From: Hyphochytrium catenoides
Taxonomy: Eukaryota; Sar; Hyphochytriomycetes; Hyphochytriales; Hyphochytriaceae
Assembly (NCBI GenBank): GCA_900088475.1
Contig: FLMG01000308.1
Span: 27,424-79,556 of the forward strand
DNA: 52,133 bases
Reading direction: 5' to 3'
Shown in pieces: positions 12,701 through 24,009 of the stretch (its first letter is position 1; every line of letters starts with the position of its first letter). The position numbers and the translations under genes were made by a program. A model generated the notes under the pieces. The model did not search any database. It saw nothing but the letters and a program-made list of their open reading frames with translations, and had not been told where the DNA came from.

Positions 12701-14159
12701 AAAGATGGAGGCAAATAGGAGAAGACGTCCCCAGGAGGCGGTGTCGTGAGCTGCAACTGCACGGAAGGAAGAATCAACGTCTGAAGCTGAGACGTCTGAC
12801 GCTGTAAAGCCCATATCCCGCAACTTTTCCATTAAGGTTCTGAACACGAAGAGAAGCCAAGTTAGCACTTCAGCCCAGCCAAACAGACGATAAGCAGGTC
12901 TTACCTTTTCCCTGTAGCAGCTCTGGGGTCCAATTCAACCGTTGCTTTGGTGGATATCAAGCTTACTGAGACGCTTCTGACGCCTGGCAACTGGCTCAAA
13001 TTATTCTCTATCTTTGCGACGCAAGCGCCACAGCTCATGCCGCCCACTAGCAGTTCAACACGCTGACCCGAGCCTTCACCCGCATCGGTTGAAAGGTGCT
13101 GTGCGCCGTAGCCTCCGCCTTCAATGGCCCCAGCAATCTTCTTCTCAGAAATAAAGACTGGGTCAAAGAGTACCTAAGGCCATCCAGAGTGAGAAGGTGG
13201 CAGAATGAAGAACTAGAGTAAGGAGCGCGTAAGATTGACGGAGAAGTGGACGAGACAGAGGCAAACACATGCTATGTAGAACAGGGGCTACGGAGTCCAA
13301 GGTGAACGAAGTGCCTCACCTCTGCCCTTTGCGATAGGAGTCCGATCTTAGCGTCCTTAATCCCGTCTAACTCATAGAGAATGTCTTCAATACTTTTCAC
13401 ACAGGCTGCACAGCTCATCCCCGAAACACTGAAGAAGCCACGCGAATAGGCGGTGGATCCATCTGAGTCTCGCCGAGGCTTTTCCCTCCTCTTTTCTCCT
13501 GCAGGAGAAAGAGTGGACGACAGAGGGCGCCTTCGTCTTCTTCCTGTCGCAGTGGTACCACTGCTTTCTGGCCCATCTACATCGCGAGCTACTCTCTCTT
13601 CCTGAGAATCCGTCCGTACCCTCTTGGGCTGCGCCAATGTGGCCCCAAAACCCACGTCTTCCACTGCAGAGATGAGTGCGGCGAGTCCTGCGGTTCCCCG
13701 GACTGTGGCAGTGTGTGTGGGGAAGTCAACAACGGCGCTGGTGACACCTTCCACGCCTCTGAGAGCTGTTTGCACCGTGTTTCCACAGTTCTTCATGCAC
13801 ATCATCCCGTCAATTGCTAGCATGATCGTCCCTTCCTCAACTTTACCTCCTCCGGGCCCTACCTGAGGCTTGCCAGCCGCTGCCGGACGAGAGTCAGAGA
13901 TAAGCTCTGCATCAAAGCCAACAGCCTCTACAGCGTCAATGAGGTCAGACACTGGGGCCGCCCCAAGCACGGTGGCGGACTTGTGCTCGAAGCTGACGTT
14001 GGCTTCGTCAACTCCTGGAACCGCTCGAAGGGCGTTCTGAACCGTGTTCCCACAATTCTTCATGCACATCATCCCTTCAATGCCCAGAACCACGGCGCCG
14101 TCAGTGTCCCCGCGATGAGGCCGCCGTCTAGCCTTTAGGTGAGGCGTTTCGTCCATCAT
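9730..14159 (-). CDS. Copper-transporting P1B-type ATPase with four heavy-metal domains (10 exons)
   Basis: Exons in coding order: 14159-13320, 13173-12905, 12839-12584, 12422-11895, 11692-11366, 11294-11099, 10938-10576, 10507-10302, 10230-10168 and 10092-9730. All phases agree and the product is 1136 aa. The enzyme pumps Cu(I) across a membrane using ATP. N-terminal metal-binding domains: two with GMMCMKNCG (Cys 32/36 and 121/125), then two classical ones with CAAC (250/253) and CGAC (328/331). A basic, Ser-rich linker (about 177-240) separates the pairs. The catalytic core is complete: TGES (609-612), CPC in the membrane (727-729), DKTGTLT (Asp771), SEHPIGQ (809-815) and GDGINDAP (972-979). 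The membrane residues YN (in WAFGYNLLG) and MALSS near the C-terminus mark the Cu(I) subgroup P1B-1. The start MMDETPHLK precedes the first domain directly. The domain layout matches ATP7/CCC2-type pumps of the secretory pathway; location here is inferred. Confidence 0.95.
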
Positions 14160-14629
14160 CGTTGAGAAGTTTCTCTATTGAAAGATAAGCTCGTCTGTCG
14201 GTGAAAGTCAACTTGCGCCGAGCTCAGTCGAGGCGCCGCAGACTTCAATGAACAGGAAGAGAGGTTGTCGAAAGGTAGGAACACTAGGAGCCAGCTCAGA
14301 GGCAGCAAGGAGTGAATCTTGCGAACAAAATCGGCCAGTGCTAAGGATCCTGATGAGGCCTGTCTGGTACCTACTGCGGAGCACTTTCTCAGTTTCGTTT
14401 TGTACTGGCCCCGTTCTTAGTTTTCTGCTGTTGGGTCTCAGACTAGCAGATGGCGGACAGCTTCCCGGCATCAAGGGCCAGAAGGTATGCACGTAGTCGG
14501 GAAAGGAGGGGCTGCGAAAGGTGCCAGGACCTGCCTCTAACAGTCAGGAGGTTAGCAGAAACTAGCATCCAAGGACGGAGACGCCGAGGTTGCGCCCGCA
14601 GTGTGATCACACTCAGCAGTGTTTCCAGT

Positions 14630-14658
14630 GTCCAGGCGTCCAGCGTCCAGCGTCCAGC
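14630..14658 (+). repeat. Short tandem repeat, 7-bp unit GTCCAGC
   Basis: Three exact copies of GTCCAGC occupy 14638-14658. An imperfect copy (GTCCAGG) precedes them at 14630-14636. It is a minor satellite-like array about 80 bp upstream of the primer-binding-site-like sequence. Confidence 0.75.
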
Positions 14659-14738
14659 GAGGGGAAAGGAAACTTCATGTTTCCATGCCGACAACAGCCT
14701 CTAGCATTCCGAATAGATTCCCCTGGATCCATTATAGT

Positions 14739-14749
14739 TGGTATCAGAG
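14739..14749 (+). other. Sequence matching a Copia-type primer-binding site
   Basis: TGGTATCAGAG equals the initiator-Met-tRNA complement used as the primer-binding site by many Ty1/Copia retrotransposons. The motif is known; its role here is inferred. I could not find a matching pair of long terminal repeats, nor gag/pol coding sequence downstream, so this could be chance. Confidence 0.25.
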
Positions 14750-17700
14750 TCTCAGATATGGTGCGCTGTTGTGCGGTAATTACTCCCCTTCTCACACAGA
14801 ATAGAATAGTTCAGCTGTTCAGCGCACATTCTCGCACTCGTCAATTGTCAATACAGTAGAGGTGAATATGTAGGAGATAACCCTACACTGATTAACCCCA
14901 TATTCGTTGTGTGCGCACGTGGGGTGTTTTTAGCTGGCAGGCAGGTTCTGAATGACGACATACACATGGTCTCCGAGCTCACAGCCGTGCCTGCCTGCCC
15001 ACAGAAGTGCTGCTAATTTTGGTTCTACAAGTACAAGTAGAACTGGTACTCGTAGAACGAAAAGTACGGTAAGTAAGAAGGGAGATAATGGAAGCGGCGA
15101 GTGCTGTACCGAAAGAAAGGAATCTTTAGACACTTGTTTATTTCCAGTGCTCTCACCCTTTAGAGGGAAAGAGGAAAGATTGAAAGCTTCATAGAATATT
15201 GCGTATGATGCCTTGAAGTTACTGAGATTCTGCGGAGCCAGCGCGCTCACATCAGAAGCTGCAGATTATTGGCGAACAACTCGGCACTGCAGCAAGGGAA
15301 CATCTTCGACATATCTTCTGGTGGCACATGATGGGCAGCAAGCAAGCCGCAGGCCCTCCTTCTCGTGCAGAGGAGGATAACATGAGCAATATGCCTTTAC
15401 GCTGCTTATAGTAAGCTCACCGGGACACCACTTCTGGCCGTCTTCGTCATCATTAGGATGGATAGATCTAATGGCAGCGAGAGCAAAAGAGTGTGGATCA
15501 CTAGCACTCTTTTTTTGTTGGAGTCGGTCTGAAGGCGTGAAGAACTACCTTCGTTCCGGATGTCTTCGAGGATCGGACTGACCTTGCCAGAAGGCGAGCA
15601 AGATTTTCAAGCGGTCCTGCAGCCATTATGGCCATGCTGTTCCAATTGACAACAAGCACACTCAGTAATGTTGCCTGCTAGAAGTAAGAAAGATCGCATC
15701 GTACATTTTAAGAGCCCACCAGTTGTTAGTATGACCCTGCCTTTCGTCTGACGTTGCCTGTCACAAATAAGAGTTAAAAAGATGGGCACGCAAGTTTGAA
15801 GATGCTGAGAGATGGATTACCTCCTGGGGTTAGGACACACCTCATTTTCTTTCTGGTCGGAGTTACGCAGAATGGTCTGTGCCCCTCTTCCTTGCCCCCG
15901 TACAATAGGTTCAGCCTGTGGCCCTCGTATGAGCGCCAACTCTTGGCGAGTTCCGCACCGGGATGCCCTCGCGTTATTATAAAGGATGCGGCTTACTCAG
16001 TGCCTCAAAGTTTACTGTAGTTCATTGTGTCTATTGGCCTGGCCCGGGTCCTCGGTCGAAGGCACGATGGCTATGTATCTTATCCAGACTGCTAGTGTTG
16101 GTGCTTTCAGGTAGATGGTTTGTCCGTCAGGTATATAATGATCTGTTGAAGGTCTGGCCCGATCTTGCTGTGCGATCAAAGAAGACGGTTCGTGAACTCA
16201 TATACATGAAGCAGCAACAACAGCAGATTAGGAGTAGGGTGGAATTGCCTAAGCCGAAAAACAGAGGTGTGGGCCAGAAAGATACACTGTCAGCAAAACC
16301 GTCTCCTAGTACAAGCCGTTGGATGGAACTACTCGGTATGACGACCAGGACTCGTCAGGCCACAATGGAGGATAGAAAATCACCTCCGTCAATACTGCCT
16401 CAATGTTAAAATAGGTCTGCATGGCGATAGCGAGCGCACGATACCGGACGGGAGGTGAGCGTAGCCCGCATGGTGATTATATGCTTAACTTTTAGCTTTT
16501 TCCTCAGCAGCGGGACTGGTATAGTATCAATCATAGAAACTCCGGACAATCCTCCTCAGGTCTTGCCCACACCCTGAGGACTGGTGACCAACTCGAGCGC
16601 TTCTCGCGGTTTGCCAGACTCTTGAAGGCAAGGGAACACTTTTGACTGGTAGTAAGTGTTCGAAACGCTCCATCTTGCTAGCGATGGACCCGGAAGATAT
16701 CCTCGTGATCAAAGACAAACAGAAACTCCTTCTTCCTGTCCGTGAGCGACACCGGTGCAGTCTACCGAATCTTTACCAATGGCCCAGGTGCAGAGCTAGG
16801 TGATGTCACTTGATCTATGGGCGGCACAGAGACAACCTAAAGTCTCTTTGACGCCCCTGACCACCTATGCAAATCATAAGCTTGGTGCACAGCCTGGTAA
16901 TGAAAGGGCCGTCCCATCACTATCCGACACCGTATATGACAAAGAATCTCATGGTTCGCGCGAATGTAACGAGGACTTTTCATGGTACGAGGTTAGGGCT
17001 GAAGAGCCCAGGGGTCTATGTACAATAGCAGCTAATCTCATAGTCGTCTGCACAATATCTGCGTGTAAGACTGGAGAGGGCGACGGAAGGTGGGTTTGGG
17101 GAAGAAAGTGGGGCCGGTTAGAGAGTCCTCTGCATCTAGGCATCCTCCTCTACGTCTTCACGTTCTCTAAAACGAGGATTCTTGGGCTGTCAAAAAAGAG
17201 GATAACAGAGTTAGCAAGCTCAAAGCTCAGTCCAGGGTCTTAAGCAAGGAAGCTCCCTGGCTTGCATTGACTGCTGCCGTCATACCTCTCGGTCCTTTCG
17301 CTCCGGCAAATCCAACTTTCGCTTCTGACCTCCATGAAAGACCTGAGCTCCGACCCCTCCGCGGCCGACGTCATACTCCGACCTTATCTCGTCTCGGACC
17401 TGGAAAAGAGTTCAGCGCCACTTCCGTAAAGCCAGACCTCTATCCTACCTGGCCTCCAGATTTCCCACGTCCATATTGCCGGCCCGGCGTAAAGCCAAAG
17501 TCCATGGACACTCGTATCAGCCGATTATCTAGCTTCGTGTTGCTCAGATATGACACTGCTGCCAAGGCATCGCCCCGCTTGTAGTACCTGCTCGCACGTC
17601 AGCATTCCGCGCCACAAATAGTGAAGATGTCACCGTCGTCTTACTCTACAAAGCAGAACCCACAGGGTGTCTTGGTGATTGAGTTTATTCCCATAATGAC

Positions 17701-20356
17701 TCTTCGAACGCTGCCACAACTTTCTCGGGGTTAGTGCTTATCGTGATCGTTTCTCTAGTGGCGGAGATGATTACCTGCTAAACAACTCGTATATCTGCCC
17801 TTCTGAAGTGTAGAAAGTGAGATTTCCTACGTAGACCGTCGAAGACACATCGGTCAACTTCCGCTGATCTTCTTTGGAAGGAAAGAAGCTGCGGAACCAG
17901 TACTCTGGCTTGGGAGGGTCAAAGTCTAACAGGCACTGCATATGAGCTTAGTTCAGCCTGACGCCGTACAGCACTGAAGGAGTGACTACAATCTCTGACA
18001 GGGCTTTGCTTGAGGTCGTTAACTTCAAGGCTTGGGGCCGACGAAGAGACTCCGCTGCGCCAGGTACGGTGCGTCTTTCTAATCTGCAGATGTGTGACGG
18101 AACTGAAGCTCTGATCTCATCACACAGCCGATGGAGCTCATCATGGCGTTTTGTGCTGTTTGTGCAGGCTCTGAATGCACTTCGCAGGTGCCGTTAACCG
18201 CTAACTTGCCATCACTCAAAGCCGAAGCCGCTCCCTTCTGATCGATTTTTCTATGAGAAAACAAGAGAGGACGAGTCTTCCCCTCCCGGGTGCCAGTTAG
18301 ATGGGTCAGCTCCGTCCTCCGCCCCAGCGCAACCAAATGCTCAGACTCTCCCTTCTCCTGCGTCCCGGAGTGACCTCAGAGATATATCGTATCGCCTTGA
18401 TATTTGGGACTCATCACACAGTCATGTCCGCTACCTTAAGCTGCACATCGCTTGCGTGGCTGGAGGTTCTGACCTCGATGTCCGAGGAAAGCTGAGTAGT
18501 AGACATTAGCAGAGCAAACCTTGTCTTGGAATAATGGCTGCGGCTGTCCCCCGCCCTCTGTGTCGCTTGAGAAGAGGTGACTGCCTCTTGCCTAAACTTG
18601 GGATAGTAAGGTCTTCATCTTGGCCTTCCACGATCAATGAGGAGGCGCCTGCGACCCCCAGAAAGTGACAGAGTAGTTGTGCGATGGAACCCTGCGCTCC
18701 GGCTCCTGGTTGATGGCCCTAACTACGTTTTCTATTCCTTGCTTGACATTGCCTGGGCGCGATGACCCTTGTGGTGTGAGGGATTAGGCCTCTTGCCTGG
18801 CTGACTGGGTATAGCAGAAGATGGCTCGAGCCACTGAAGGGAGCCTCTCCCAAACTGGCGATTCTTTTGCGACGAGGAGTAGATTGAGACTGCTCCACGT
18901 CCCGTATCACAGGGCATTGGCGGTGTTCACAGGGAAGAACTCTGATGAACGCCCAAGCTGGAGATTTTACCACGACGGTAATAAAGAGACGATGGCCGTA
19001 AGTCAGACGCCTACCAGAGCCATCCCAACTTGTCAAAGTGAAAGATGGTGGAGACGGCGCAGCCATGATGTGGGACGGGCAAAGCTATGCTAAAGTATAC
19101 TTCTCGTCACCTTCACCGGATCATCGAGTTCAAACCTTAATGCAGCCAACCGATGGCCGCGATGAGCTTCAAACTTATAGCGGACATGCCTGTGTTAGTC
19201 CTTTGACCTTGGGTCACTCTAGACATTGAAGTATCTCAAAGTGTTAGTGTTATAGTCTGAGTTCTCACACATCACGAGGCAACTTCGCAAGCACAGCCTC
19301 TCTGTTACTATTTACTCGGTCAGACCCGTCCAGTCGACCCCAACACTTGTCGCCACTGCCCTCCCTTAACATCGCCAAGCAACCTCTATCTACGCTATTA
19401 ATAGCCTTGGAAAAGCCTCCTCATAGGCACAATAAGTGCCGGGGACTATCAATAAGATTCCGACCAAGGTGCCGCCCTTCGTGCATTAGATTTGTCTGCC
19501 AGCTCCCTTCAAAAGGGACAACAAAGAGCCAGTCGAGTTCGTGGTAGTATCTGGCTGATCACCCAGAGCTCGTCATTCCGTTCAGAGCACATCCCACCAC
19601 CGTTGAGGACACCACCTTCAGCAGAACCTCTAACCGCAATCCCCCAGTGACACGGGTCAGGCGCGCGGAGCAACAGATCCATGATGGAAGGCGCGGACGG
19701 CTGTTGATTATCTCCGTGCCTCTACTTTGCTCATGTGCAGTCCTTCGTTACCTGAAAACATTATGCTGCGACTACTCAGGCGGGTTGCGATCCCTGCCAG
19801 TAGGCATTAGTAGTAGCAATAGTTGTCCAGCATAGCCACTTCTTTCCTGCTTCCCCACTTGTTCCTTTGATGGCTAACGCTAAGTTCCTTGTAGCTAGCT
19901 CAGCGGACAAGACAGCGTGCTTGAGCCGCCGACGATGATGGTCAAAGATTCGTTAGGATGATGATGGGAGAACACGCTTCTGACCTTCAACTTGAGGTGA
20001 GTGTCCTTGCGGCTTGGTGGTTTGGGGTAAGGTATGTGAAGATACTCCCCTTCTCTAACAGGTTACAACCATGAGCTATTGAGTGTGTAACTGCACTGCC
20101 CCATGGCGATACAGAGCAAGTGCTTCACCACAAAGCTGCAAACAGCCAATAAAACTGTCATTTCAGCCTTTGGTGTGTAGCAGTACGTCGTTTCTAGGCT
20201 TCTTAGCTTCTTGGAGGCGGATCGGAGCTGCACTCGCTCAAGGATCAGTCAGGAGCAAGCGCAGGAACTCTTCTTCCTACTGGTTGTCGGAGGCATGCAG
20301 CAGGAACAGAGCCCAGACCACGAAGAAGGAAACTTGCTCTGCCGTCAGCATAGAGT

Positions 20357-21781
20357 ATGGATCCAAGCAAACGGACAACCTTGACCACACTCACTGGCAC
20401 TGATCAGAGAAAGAGGAGACAGACAACGCTAACGACACGTAAGCCAGTGACGCCGGATCACAAAGGCTTGAGACGTCATGCCAGGCAGAGCGGTAAAGCC
20501 CACGACCAAGATGACTCAAGACAAAGAGCGAGTCAAGGTGTCCTAAGTGGTGACCAAGAAGGTTCGAAACAAAAAGGAAGCGAATGGGGCGTCGCAACTT
20601 TTGATGATGTACCGCTACCATCTTCCCGAAGGCAGTTCTCAACTCTCTGGAGCAAACATCGCCAGTTATTTGAAAAAGTTCAAAGACTGTGTATCTCTGG
20701 TCCGCCACTTTATGAAGCCCCGGATGCCCAGACCGCGCTATTGGAACGGCTAGAGGAGTCCTGCAGTCTTGGCAATCCTGATGATGTGATCTATGAAGTG
20801 CTTCGGGGAATTGCTGTCAGGGCAAAAGACTACCCCTCATCACAATGTTCAGAGCCAGCGTCCTGCCTTGCGGGAGGTACGACTAAAAGTGAATTAGAAG
20901 GAAAGCCCATGAGTGCTCCAGATCCAAGTGGTTCCGTTACCTTTAACAGTGCTTTCGATACTCAGAGTCTAAACCGTCGGGCTGAGAAGCGGGCAAGGTC
21001 TATTATCCGTCTTCTTCCACATGGTGCAGATGGAATCGACAGCTTGTTGGACGTTGGATGCTCGGAAGGGTCGATCACAGCGGCGCTTGCAGAGGCACTG
21101 AAACTACCTGAGGACCGAGTCTTTGCCGCAGACATCACTCTCCCCACGGACAAGACGACGCATAAGCTTAACTTTCAGCTGTTAGAGGCCAACAAGCCTC
21201 TTCCCTTTGAGGAGGCGTCATTTTCTTTAATAACATGCCTTATGTGCCTCCATCACGTGGAAGACCAAGAGCTTATGATGCGAGAGTTCTTTAGAGTTCT
21301 CAGACCGGGAGGCTACCTTGTCATTCGAGAACACGATTTGACTGAGCCAGGAATGCGCATAGTGATTGACATCATGCATGGCCTATACAGTCTAGTCTGG
21401 ACTGACCCTCCGGAGGATCCTGCATTCATAAACAACTACCGAGCCCTATATCGGAGTAAAGCTAGCTGGAGGTCCCTTGCCCAGAAAGCACACCTATGTG
21501 TCTATACAGCTGGTGAGCAGCGGCATCGAGGTGGACGCTACTGCAAGAATGCGAATGGCTCACATCAGCAACGAGACCAACAGGCTGCCTGTCACTTTAA
21601 AGGAAATAGCTTTCACCATCCCAAGTCCAAAGTAAGGCGTGAAGGCTCGAGACCAGAGAGTAGTGAGGCGGGAACCGATTTCTATGGAGCATCTACTTCT
21701 GCAGCTGCCTGTAATGCTTACTTTGATATCTTTGTCAAACCTGTGGATGGCGCTCCCGCGGACGCATTTTCAGTCCAGTGA
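20357..21781 (+). CDS. Class I SAM-dependent methyltransferase (intronless)
   Basis: A single open frame of 474 aa runs from the ATG at 20357. The SAM-binding motif I is LLDVGCSEGS (about 229-238), followed by the acidic end of strand 2 (FAADI). The motif IV region is SLITCLMCLHHVED, and the motif VI region is GGYLVIREHDL (about 319-329). The stretch IDIMHGLYSLVW (about 338-349) follows. This is the Methyltransf_11 fold. The substrate cannot be told from sequence. The N-terminal 200 residues are basic and low in recognisable structure, and the last 90 residues are polar. It lacks introns and sits between two gene-poor stretches, unlike most of its neighbours. I have a vague memory of similar REHD plus HGLYSLVW arrangements in large DNA virus methyltransferases, so transfer is possible but unproven. 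Confidence 0.82.
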   Translation: MDPSKRTTLTTLTGTDQRKRRQTTLTTRKPVTPDHKGLRRHARQSGKAHDQDDSRQRASQGVLSGDQEGSKQKGSEWGVATFDDVPLPSSRRQFSTLWSKHRQLFEKVQRLCISGPPLYEAPDAQTALLERLEESCSLGNPDDVIYEVLRGIAVRAKDYPSSQCSEPASCLAGGTTKSELEGKPMSAPDPSGSVTFNSAFDTQSLNRRAEKRARSIIRLLPHGADGIDSLLDVGCSEGSITAALAEALKLPEDRVFAADITLPTDKTTHKLNFQLLEANKPLPFEEASFSLITCLMCLHHVEDQELMMREFFRVLRPGGYLVIREHDLTEPGMRIVIDIMHGLYSLVWTDPPEDPAFINNYRALYRSKASWRSLAQKAHLCVYTAGEQRHRGGRYCKNANGSHQQRDQQAACHFKGNSFHHPKSKVRREGSRPESSEAGTDFYGASTSAAACNAYFDIFVKPVDGAPADAFSVQ

Positions 21782-22602
21782 GCGATATGAGAGTCCTTTC
21801 GCTGCACGAAGGAATAATCGCCGTCGTAACTTTAGAGAAAAGATGGTCTTTCCGTTGACGTTAAGAGGCACGCGTAAGCGGCAGCCCAGGCACAGGGCGA
21901 ACATGTCGTGGCGACTACCATTTCACAAGCGCAATCTGCGATGGCTTCTTAGCGTGCGCCGCGCCATAACATTCTGCCTTACTCGCACCTCTTGGTCCAT
22001 AGATGCGGATAAAACGGGGAGGTCTGCCTCCTCCTCAGTGAACTCCCGAGTAAGTTTTACTGGAGGTTTCTGGAGCCTCCAGCTCAGCTCTCTCGCCTTT
22101 TTGGCCTACCCTAGCTAGTTGCGTCAGGAGGGACACCGTAAGGCAAGTTGATGGATACAAGGCCGACTTAGCTCTCTCGTGGGTAGGCTCATTGTCCCTT
22201 CAAGTCAATACTCACCTCATTGCCCACGCTGGTGCCTTCCTGATATGCGTGGCGCTTGACTGACAGAGGTCAATGGTACTCACGTAAGAGTTGAGAAGGC
22301 CGTATGGAGATGGCAACGAATAACCACTGTGCTTTACCTTTTGTCAGTACTGACTGGGTGCTAGGCCAGCGTCCTTCCCATTGCCCTCCCCTTCCCCTTC
22401 ACATAAATGACTACTACCTAGTAGGCGCCAAAAATGCCAGATTTGCTGGGCTTCCTGATGAAAAGGAGCAGCTGCAAGGCAAGAAATCCTCTCAGTTATA
22501 ATAATATAAATAAATAGACATCTATTGAAATGGTTCTAAGCTTAGACTTGTTCTTGAAAGAGCCACCAGGAGATCGAATGCCCCAAAGACAAGAGACAGT
22601 GA
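21782..22602. other. Spacer between methyltransferase and amino acid transporter
   Basis: These 821 bp hold the convergent 3' ends of the methyltransferase (+) and the transporter (-). A frame open from 21639 to 22118 overlaps the methyltransferase end and encodes an Arg-rich, unfamiliar sequence that I do not call a gene. Near 22500 there is an AT-rich run (ATAATATAAATAAATA) that could serve 3' end formation. Confidence 0.5.
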
Positions 22603-24009
22603 TCAAGAAAGAATGGTTCTCAGGGAGACAAAGGTCGTCAACGTGACAGCTATCAGGCCGGATAAGGCAATGGCGGCGCTTCCAAATACTCTAGGACGCG
22701 AGAGCTCCTTATGAAAGAGGCTGAGGTGCATCAGTGGTGGGGCCACAAACCCTAAAAAACTCATACTTAAACCGCCTACAAGGTTCGTGACCAAACCGAA
22801 GCTCTTGGCCTGGGATAATATCACCGTGAGCCCCACCAATATGCTGCGAATAATCTTCTCGCGGACACTTAGGCCAGCTGAGGGACAAACCTCTGCCGTT
22901 CGGACTCCACTTCCCTGATGGAGGGAAGACCCGAAAGTTGACTCCACCAGCTCTCGACCAGGCGCCAACGTTAGAGGATAGGCGGACAGGAGACTAAAGC
23001 AGATAGCCAGCCTCACCGCCAACATCAGCCAGCTGTCCTTTGGCAGGTTGTCAAGGATGATGCTTCTCACATCCTTTCCGAAAGCCATGTATCCAAGTAG
23101 CCCAAAGGTAATGGCTAGTGCTGACACAACGGACGTACTCCAGGAGATCGCCTGCGAGAAATGCTTAGGCTCTTGCATAGCACTCTCGACTGGAAAGACT
23201 AGGAAATGCACGCAGAAGAGAAAGCTGATGGTGCCAAAGGATAGCAGATAGGTTTCTGACTCAAGTCCACGTTGATTAGCTACGTCAAACAGGGACAGTT
23301 GAGGCTCCTGAAAGCCATACCACATGGTCGCCGCAATGCCAAAGGCCAAGCTTGCCAGACCGATGACGCTGACCATCGATAACTGTTTGAAAGAGTTCAA
23401 TAGGGCCATTGCCATAACCACAAGCCCTGCCAGGCTGGCGAAGATCCAGCTTGATAATGATGGGTAAAGAGTGTTCATAGTCTGAGTAAAGAAACTGATG
23501 TAGCTGGCCGAGACTCCCAGCGATGTGAAGACCAGTAGGCCGTAGGTCAACATATATCCTTGACTTCCAAACGTAAACTCCATCGCGTCCAGATATGGGG
23601 ATTTACCGCGGTTACTGCCATTGACATGCGTGCCTCGAAGTAAAGAGGAACTCTCATTGAGAACAGGGAGCCCCTCTTGCGCCTTGCGTCGTACCACCTC
23701 ATTCTTGACTTGGATTAGCATGTCGGTGGTATAGGCAGAGAGGCATCCGACGACAGCGATGGTGACGATTGCTGCTAATGGACCCATGTTTTTGAAAGCA
23801 AGCGGCAAAGCCAAGCAACCAGCTCCTATGATGGCTTTCATTAGGTTGATAGTGGTCTGGGTGAATGTAGTGCCTAGCTTAGCTTCATTACCCTTCCATT
23901 GGCTTGTTGACTGCACCAGCAGGTCTCGCTTTGTCGAATGCCCATCCTTAGCCCTTGACCCAAGACACAGGGGATGTACTTGAGGGCTAAGAGTTAGGGG
24001 CGACGCCAT
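22603..24009 (-). CDS. AAAP-family amino acid transporter (SLC38/SLC36-like)
   Basis: Single-exon gene of 468 aa from the ATG at 24009 (MASPLTLSPQVHP); a longer frame reaches 24036 but starts with GTG. After a polar N-terminus of about 50 residues, the first helix reads INLMKAIIGAGCLALPLAFK, the hallmark opening of the amino acid/auxin permease family. About ten or eleven hydrophobic segments follow, including ISFLFCVHFLVFPVESAM and SVVSALAITFGLLGYMAF, and the chain ends on a helix (ALSGLIAVTLTTFVSL). Proteins of this family move neutral or cationic amino acids, commonly with protons or sodium, at the plasma membrane or lysosome/vacuole. Substrate and membrane cannot be told from sequence. 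The length is typical for the family. Confidence 0.9.
   Translation of the reverse strand: MASPLTLSPQVHPLCLGSRAKDGHSTKRDLLVQSTSQWKGNEAKLGTTFTQTTINLMKAIIGAGCLALPLAFKNMGPLAAIVTIAVVGCLSAYTTDMLIQVKNEVVRRKAQEGLPVLNESSSLLRGTHVNGSNRGKSPYLDAMEFTFGSQGYMLTYGLLVFTSLGVSASYISFFTQTMNTLYPSLSSWIFASLAGLVVMAMALLNSFKQLSMVSVIGLASLAFGIAATMWYGFQEPQLSLFDVANQRGLESETYLLSFGTISFLFCVHFLVFPVESAMQEPKHFSQAISWSTSVVSALAITFGLLGYMAFGKDVRSIILDNLPKDSWLMLAVRLAICFSLLSAYPLTLAPGRELVESTFGSSLHQGSGVRTAEVCPSAGLSVREKIIRSILVGLTVILSQAKSFGLVTNLVGGLSMSFLGFVAPPLMHLSLFHKELSRPRVFGSAAIALSGLIAVTLTTFVSLRTILS

Larger units (their letters stand above)
14160..20356. other. Gene-poor island of about 6.2 kb
   Basis: No open frame here resembles a known family and I could not join any into a spliced gene. 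The longest frames (15963-16409, 16800-17243 and 17267-17584, all +) show no domain I recognise. The left end (14160 to roughly 14500) should hold the 5' flank of the copper ATPase gene, the right end that of the methyltransferase. A retrotransposon-type primer-binding-site match at 14739-14749 hints that part of the island is decayed mobile DNA. I found no reverse transcriptase, integrase or zinc-knuckle motif by eye. Confidence 0.5.

Noticed and set aside
15963-16409. Plus-strand frame with a Gln run in the gene-poor island
   Set aside because: No recognisable domain, no matching neighbouring exons, and similar short frames occur on both strands.
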